Positions 58,501 through 64,000 of a stretch of 64,000 bases of DNA are shown here, piece by piece. Origin of the DNA: Lithospermum erythrorhizon. Its lineage: Eukaryota > Streptophyta > Magnoliopsida > Boraginales > Boraginaceae. Made by a program: the position numbers and the translations under genes. The first letter of the stretch is position 1. The number at the start of each line of letters is the position of its first letter. Location of the stretch: assembly GCA_019722365.1 (NCBI GenBank), contig JADFUC010000852.1, positions 186,001-250,000 of the forward strand, given 5' to 3'. The notes below the pieces were generated by a model. The model was not told the origin of the DNA, did not search any database, and saw only the letters and a program-made list of their open reading frames with translations.

Positions 58501-61500
58501 GCATATCAGAGCTTCGCCCGGTTGTATTGTGGATTTTTCGGCATTCCTCATATGCACTCTATTGTCCGTCTTCTAGGACAGAGGTCATTGCCTTGGCTTA
58601 TACGAGCACTTTTAGACCACATTTCGAATAAGGTATTGCAGAGTTTTAATCAGTTCGGTTTCCATTAATATACTACCTTGACAATCTGAATATGTTGGTG
58701 TAATCACTTAATTTTTAATATTAGACTACATATATTCCTGTAAGCATATACTTTTATTTACTATCTGTTGATTCTTCATGAGCTGACGAGCAATATTTTA
58801 GTGCATGTTCTTTTTAGGTGTACTTTTGAAGCTGGAATTATTGTTCAAGTTTTTTAATTTTGGTAGAAGTATCTTAATCTTTATCATTGTGGTAAATGCT
58901 GGACTGCTGGATCCACAGGGCACACCCTCCATTTGTTTGTCTCACCTATCTGTTTGATATTTATAATAGATGAAATGAATCCTGCCTTTCTTTTGTCTTG
59001 ACAGATTACTATTCTTGAACCAATGATTGCTAAATTGCAAGAAGCTTTGCCAAAATCCATCGGCTTACTTCCTTTCGATGGAGGTGTTCCAGGTCATTGT
59101 GGCCTTATTTTAGACTTTTGTCAATCTTATATGCTAGTTTGGAAATGCTTGAAGTTAGTGCCTGAACATGTTTGCATGTCTATTTTCCAATTTAATTTAT
59201 GTTTTAATGATATTGAACACCCTCCATTATATTCCTAAGTAGCTCGTTGTTATTTCGAGGGACGGATTAAATTGGGGGTCGCTATACTTTATATTTTCTC
59301 TCTTTTTATGATGTACAACATTTTATTATTGGAACCATAATTAAATCGTGAAGATGATTGATGTGAAATTTTGAATAGAATGGAAGAACTTTAAATTGGA
59401 AGACATTGCTAATGGAAATGTAAGGGTCCTAATTATGATCAGCTTCACAGTAAGTGAAAAGGAGAAGCTCTTTATCATTACTCAAATTTTCTCACTTAAT
59501 AAAGAGTGGATAAAATATTTGTTTGAAAATCTGTAATATATTTTGGTTGAAGAAGCCCATTGATCCTAGCGTCTTAAAGAAGCTTAAGTCCTACTACTTT
59601 GGAGTTTTTGAAATAAGTAACAATCAAGGAGTGTGTGTTCACTATTGCGACTCTGATTGAATCTTTCTATAGGTTGTATGAGGATAGTTACAGAACATTT
59701 TAGCTGCTGGCAATCGGCCAGAACTCAGCAGGTTCTATGGAATCCCAAAGAAGGAAGTATTATACTGGATGAGCCTTCTCGATATTGTTCTGGTGAGGTT
59801 CAAGGGTTGCTTAAGTACAGTGGTTTACTAACTTGGAACAATGCAAGAACTTTTAACAAAACTTATTTCTATTTTATGTTAATTTGCCACTAAAATTCGT
59901 CAACATTCACCATATAGAGGCTTAATGGGTAAGAACTTCACAATATGAAGACCTATTGGATGTGGGGTGAACTTCATTGGTTTTGATTTTTGTACGAGCC
60001 TGTCAGTTACATGATTGGGCAGGATTTACTTTGCCTTATGAGAGGTTTCACACATAGCTTGCGATCATGTAGATTACCATATATGAAACCAAAGTTTTAT
60101 GTTTTAACGAAATTAAACATTAAGTTGAGGAGAAAATAATGCTTCTGCTAGTTCATTATTTTATAATTGAGGTCTTTGAGTCATATCCATCCCTGTGAGG
60201 ACTTACTAGCACGAACCGGTCAAGTACGGTTATGATGAGGTCTTTGAGTCTATTAACATTGTTTATTTATAGACCTTGATCAGAGAGCAATTGCTGAGCG
60301 GGTTATCTGCTAATGGCCACTAGAAAAGTTCATACAACTGCAAAATGTTGCTAAATTTGAAATAGGATGTGATGCATGGGTGCTTCTGACATTATATGTC
60401 ATGCCATCTGAACCTCAATTGTTTATATTGTTCTGAGAGAAACGGGTACCAGCCATTTTATGCAGACAGCCCCTTGGCTGGGCATTATATGTGGTGCTGA
60501 TGGGCAAGTGTTGCAGTCCCAAGAAGGAGGAGATGCCCCGCTGGTAACTCTCCTCAAATCAGCAACTGCTACCATAGTGTCAAATCCTAACTGCATGAAT
60601 CCGGCTATATTTCATACCTTAACGAGGCAGGCAGAAGCTGCAGGTGTGACATTCTCTTTATTCTATTTTGTGAATAATCTTAGCAGTCAATATGTCTTTA
60701 AACCAAACCAAGCGTTGTTTCACTATTTGTCCTTTCAACCACTGGCAATCATTAATTGCTTATTTGTGCTCCAATATATAAATTGTTTTCAGATCTTTTG
60801 TACAAAGCCAATATCAATACTGGAAGTGTACTGGAATACGCTCTTGCTTTCACAAGTGCAGCTTTAGATAAGTACTGTAGTAAATGGAGTGCAGCTCCAA
60901 AGACTGGTTTTGTTGATATTACTACATCAAAGGACTTCTATCGTATATATAGTGGCTTGCAGATTGTAAGTCATTTATCTTCTTATCTGTATTATTGTGA
61001 AACCTCATAGAAATATCTAGAATGAATCTCAGTGGGTGTTCAACGATTTGCAATTCATTTTATTTTCTTCTTTTGACAAGACCACATCTGAGTTACAACA
61101 GGGGGGTGAGAAATCTGGCAGCGATTTCAGTTTATGGACGATTTCATAGCCTTCTAATCAAACATGATTATATAGGAGAGGGAAGTTGTTATAGATGTGT
61201 GTTTAAATACACCATGAATGGTTGGTTGTTTTACATCATATAGTTACGTGTTGTGGAAGTGGATCTTGGTCCAGGCTCCCTCTGAAATAGGTTTATGTTT
61301 CTAGGTGAATTATTGAAGTTCATAAGCATAATGCCAGTTTAGTCAGTTCATGCATGTTTATTGTCGGCTTGAATAAGTGGTCTTTGTAGGAGTACCTGGA
61401 TGAATCTGTACGAGCCCAACCAAATAAGCACGAGATGCTAGGTGATTCAGTTGCCTGGAGCGGTTGTACCATAATCTACTTGCTTGGCCAACAACTGCAT

Positions 61501-62309
61501 TACGAACTCTTTGATTTTTCTCATCAAGTTCTCAACATTGCGGAAGTGGAGGAAGCAACACTAACAACCCACAAGAATCCTCACACCGTCCAGGTAAATA
61601 TTGACAGCTGCCTATAAATTTCAATATGTGATGTTGAAATGCTCGGTTGTTTCAGGGTTTTACCATTAGTATGTTAATAGATAATTCTAAAAACAATGCA
61701 TCAAATCTTATTTTGTGGCTGCTAGTTAGGGAGTAATGCATGAAGGGTAGGTTGGTTTGACAAAGTTTTTTCTTTCTGTGGGACGGGGGAGGAGGATGGG
61801 CGTGTTTATTCAAATGACTTCTTTCACAAATAAACTGTACAAGATAATGATCCCAGCCATCTCCCTATTTTAAACAATTTTTTCTACATTTATCCTTCTA
61901 TATAAGTGTAGTATTACAAAGTTTCATATATATTTTCCATAATATACTTATTTAACTTTAACAAAAGAAATTTGCACTAAGTCAAGGTAGGTCATTCAAA
62001 CAAGAATGGAGTTATGTGCATATTATGATAAATGGTACAGAGTATACGACTGTCTACTGAAGCATGCTCCAAATGTGACTCTCGATATGGCTTTGTGATG
62101 TCTTTGAGTAGGGATTGGAAGCCCTTGTGGAAGCCATGAAGAAAGCAAGGAGATTGAATAATCATGTCTTCTCCATGTTGAAGGCTCGCTGCCCACTTGA
62201 AGACAAACAGGCTTGTGCAATAAAGCAAAGTGGCGCACCACTGCACCGCATCAAATTCGAGAACACAGTTTCTGCATTCGAAACATTGCCCCAGAAAGGA
62301 GGAGCGTGA
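46567..62309 (+). CDS. PIR: PIROGI/SRA1 (CYFIP homologue), SCAR/WAVE complex subunit; frame break in exon 26
   Basis: CYFIP/SRA1 is the Rho-GTPase-binding subunit of the SCAR/WAVE complex that activates ARP2/3 actin nucleation in cell shape control. Thirty exons: 46567-46620, 46718-46781, 47730-47794, 47964-48041, 48485-48604, 48702-48772, 49301-49393, 49665-49734, 49870-49934, 50250-50445, 50592-50752, 51300-51384, 51819-52025, 52265-52476, 52617-52764, 53330-53498, 54066-54142, 54944-55114, 55552-55628, 55728-55830, 56964-57083, 57167-57310, 57740-57889, 58489-58632, 59005-59092, 59673-59797, 60438-60643, 60793-60965, 61390-61593, 62112-62309. Family blocks run along the whole length (MAVPVEEAIAALSTF; PNDFSWYKRTFTQ; RTTFRKKKDLSRILSDMRTL; ENTVSAFETLPQKGGA). 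The sum, 3838 nt, is 2 nt short of 1279 codons plus stop, because exon 26 changes frame after CMRIVTEH. The exon 2 donor (ATTA/GTCAAT) is weak and its end uncertain. Confidence 0.93.
47028..47629. mobile_element. Stowaway-type element (outer) in PIROGI intron 2
   Basis: The left end CTTCCTTTGTCCCAAAAAGA followed by TTGTCCAGTTT and the right end AAACTGGACAATCTTTTTGG followed by GATGGAGGGAG are inverted repeats of about 31 bp. TA lies on both sides (47026-47027 and 47630-47631). Total 602 bp including a nested MITE at 47162-47289. No transposase is encoded. Confidence 0.85.
47162..47289. mobile_element. Small Stowaway MITE nested within the outer element
   Basis: The left end GTCCTTTGTCTCAATTTATA pairs with the right end TTAAATTGAAATGGAGGGAG in inverted orientation, flanked by TA at 47160-47161 and 47290-47291. 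Length 128 bp. Its insertion splits the outer element, so it is the younger of the two. Confidence 0.8.
51490..51545. repeat. SINE-like 3' fragment in a PIROGI intron
   Basis: GGCAGACCCCACTTAATGGG, then ACTACGCTCAG followed by a T-run, resembles the conserved 3' end of Au-type plant SINEs (GACCCCACTT-x-TGGGA-x-TA). Fragmentary; assignment is from motif memory. Confidence 0.4.
53160..53330. repeat. Tandem duplication in PIROGI intron 15 including a copy of the exon 16 start
   Basis: GAAATTGTTAAAACCCATTA is present at about 53161 and 53252, with a third partial AAACCCATTATATC at about 53306. CATTGCTTGCAATTCCTGAT, which opens exon 16 (from 53332), also occurs at 53221-53240 inside the intron. 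A local duplication has therefore copied the exon 16 acceptor-proximal sequence into the intron. The copy lacks an AG acceptor right in front and looks non-functional. Confidence 0.7.
55250..55452. mobile_element. Stowaway-type MITE in PIROGI intron 18
   Basis: The left end CTACCTACATCCCACATATA followed by AGGCCCC and the right end GGGCCTTAGAAAATGGGATG followed by GAGGGAA are inverted repeats, with TA on both sides. About 203 bp, no coding capacity. Confidence 0.7.
57355..57395. repeat. (CA)n-type microsatellite in PIROGI intron 22
   Basis: A CAGACACACAAACACACACA-type run follows a C-rich stretch shortly after the exon 22 donor at 57311. Confidence 0.8.
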
Positions 62310-63573
62310 GCCAGTTGATTGATTCATTCGTTGCTCCTCATTGAAAACAAAGGGATAATCCACATTCACACTTCGTTATTATTAGGATGAGCAGATGATA
62401 TGCTCGTGCAGGTACATAAGATGACAATAAATGTAAGTTGAGTTGCTCGTCCGAGTGGAATTCCTATAACGAATCATAATATAAGTTGTAGTAGCATTAC
62501 TATGTGACGATTGAGCAGGTAACTGAGTATCTATTATTCCTTCTGCTATGATGTTTTGTTTATCATCATCATATATATTAGGAGGAGAGGGAACAGCGGT
62601 GTGTGTATTCTCTTGATTGTTTGTAAATTGTAATGCATCTATATCAATGTTTGTGTAGACATTTCCTGAAATGTCACATTGATTTATCTTGAGATATACC
62701 TATCACACTTATTAATTCCAACACTAGGAGTTCCTTGTGGAGTGTGTGTCGCTGCTAAGTGATTCAGTACTAATACTTTCAGAATTGTTACCTGCCAATT
62801 TGCAGCGTTGTCAGCAATATATGATGATGATAAACAAGTAGGATACCAAACCAGAAACCCATTTTATGGATCACCTGAAACCGAATTGGTTCGATTCCGG
62901 TTTGAAATAGTATCTGTATTTAAATTTCGAATTGTAAATTAAACAACGAACATTTAGCATCTACAACCGTACCCTACAATCGGAAAACATTAGCTGAAAT
63001 TAAAATGAATTATAAACGGAAAACTCTCCTCTCGCAGTGCAGTGAAATGGACATAATCGACAGTTTAAATGACCTAAAATATCTAACTCGATGATGACAT
63101 TCTGTCCTAAAGCTTATGAACGGTATCATTTGTACTCGATCGAATATACTAGAACCCGCTCGACTGAATACCATAAATTTAATATATGTATATTTTTAAA
63201 AGATGTCGGTAATACATTTGTTTGGGTAATTTATCACTAATGATTTGAACGTATTAAGAAGCCCTAAGAACCACGCATTTCTGGTCCAAAATATTCTACC
63301 TGCAATCAGCTCGAAAGTTAATCGAGCAGTACTCTAGTACCATCTACTACTCGACGAAGCAATCGAATAATTACCCCACTCGATGATGTGCAATCAAATA
63401 ATTACCCCACCTCGACAATTACCTACCCAACCAAATAATTTCAGATTACCAAACTCGATTTTGTTAAGAACTCTACTCGCAGCCGGAGTTTCTCACTTAC
63501 ATACTCTTTCCCCCTTATCTCTCTCCCTGTGTTATAAACCCTAACCTCAATAATCAAGAATCTCCCTCCAAAA
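62310..63573. other. Intergenic region between PIROGI and the DUF538-family gene
   Basis: Starts with the PIROGI 3'UTR. From about 63080 to 63460 short words such as ACTCGAT, CTCGACGA and CTCGAT recur irregularly. The last 100 bases are pyrimidine-rich (CTTTCCCCCTTATCTCTCTC) and probably form the promoter and 5'UTR of the downstream gene. No coding exon was found. Confidence 0.45.
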
Positions 63574-64000
63574 ATGTCATCAAACCACCTCAAAATCCTC
63601 AAATTCTCCTTAATCATCATGATAATCATGAACCAAACAACCTCCGAACCAGACCAAACAATCTACACCCTCCTCTCAACCCACAACCTCCCAACTGGAA
63701 TATTCCCCAAAGGCATCACCAACTATACCCTCACCCCCACCCCCACCCCCCACTCCCCACCCCACCCCCACTCCCCGTCCCCTACCACTTCGAATTCCAC
63801 CTCTCTTCCTCCTCATGCCATTCCAAATTCGAAACCTCGTTTGATACGACTCCAAAAAGCCAAGAATTATGTGGGAAAATCGAGGACTTGAAGGGTATGG
63901 CTGCTCAGGAATTGTTTTTGTGGTTGCCTGTTGAGGAGATTAAGGTTGATGTTCCGAGTTCCGGGTTGATTTGGCTTCGATGCTGGGCCTCGTATTTTGA
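63574..64000 (+). CDS. DUF538-family protein, partial at the window edge and frame-broken
   Basis: DUF538 (SVB-type) proteins are small, often secreted plant proteins of poorly known function. The start MSSNHLKILKFSLIIMIIMN looks like a signal peptide and is followed by the family opening YTLLSTHNLPTGIFPKGITN. In the same frame a Pro/His/Ser-rich stretch (63718-63785) comes from a C-rich tract. The next family blocks, FEFHLSSSCHSKFE and GKIEDLKGMAAQELFLWLPV, lie in another frame, offset by one lost or two gained bases within the C-rich tract. Near 63965-64000 the expected IWFDVGLVF-like ending also appears only in pieces across frames. Hence either a pseudogene or sequence errors; the gene runs off the window. 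Confidence 0.75.

Noticed and set aside
61992..62369. Minus-strand ORF of 125 codons opposite the last PIROGI exon
   Set aside because: The plus strand carries the conserved C-terminus of PIROGI; the antisense frame shows no domain.

Overview
This is nuclear DNA from a flowering plant, most likely a eudicot. Genes are split by many GT-AG introns, intergenic DNA is very AT-rich, and the products include a nuclear-encoded photosystem I subunit and a SCAR/WAVE-complex subunit closest to plant PIROGI. Plant-type Stowaway MITEs, SINE fragments, a Ty1/copia relic and a plant-mobile-domain relic fill the spaces. I cannot name the species from sequence alone.

Layout. 1-2.8 kb: 3' half of a MO25-family gene (+). 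2.8-7.0 kb: AT-rich intergenic DNA with a foldback element and about 0.85 kb of imperfect AAT/ATT microsatellite. 7.0-12.5 kb: complete ADA2 transcriptional adaptor gene (+). 13.3-18.2 kb: complete CCT3, chaperonin gamma subunit (-), converging on ADA2. 18.3-31.1 kb: gene-free repeat block with a decayed plant-mobile-domain element (about 20.5-22.1 kb, -), unassigned CG-containing sequence (25.4-26.95 kb), an AT minisatellite, nested Stowaway MITEs and a hAT-like MITE. 31.2-37.7 kb: two tandem serine carboxypeptidase-like genes (+). 38.15-38.75 kb: PsaK (-). 40.2-42.0 kb: universal-stress-protein-like gene (-). 42.0-46.5 kb: degenerate copia retrotransposon (-) and GC-rich hAT-like fragments. 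46.6-62.3 kb: 30-exon PIROGI/SRA1 (CYFIP) gene (+). 63.6 kb to the edge: start of a DUF538-family gene (+).

The genes are unrelated housekeeping or family genes and do not form a pathway. The main points of interest are local defects found by exon-by-exon frame bookkeeping. These are a 2-nt deficit in PIROGI exon 26, a 2-nt deficit at the exon 7/8 join of the upstream carboxypeptidase, and a 111-nt would-be intron in ADA2 that is open and in frame but lacks a donor in the right phase. The DUF538 gene is also frame-broken in a C-rich tract. They may be real lesions or assembly errors, and expressed-sequence data would decide. I did not find a convincing new biological system. The unassigned CG-containing block at 25.4-26.95 kb is the least explained part.
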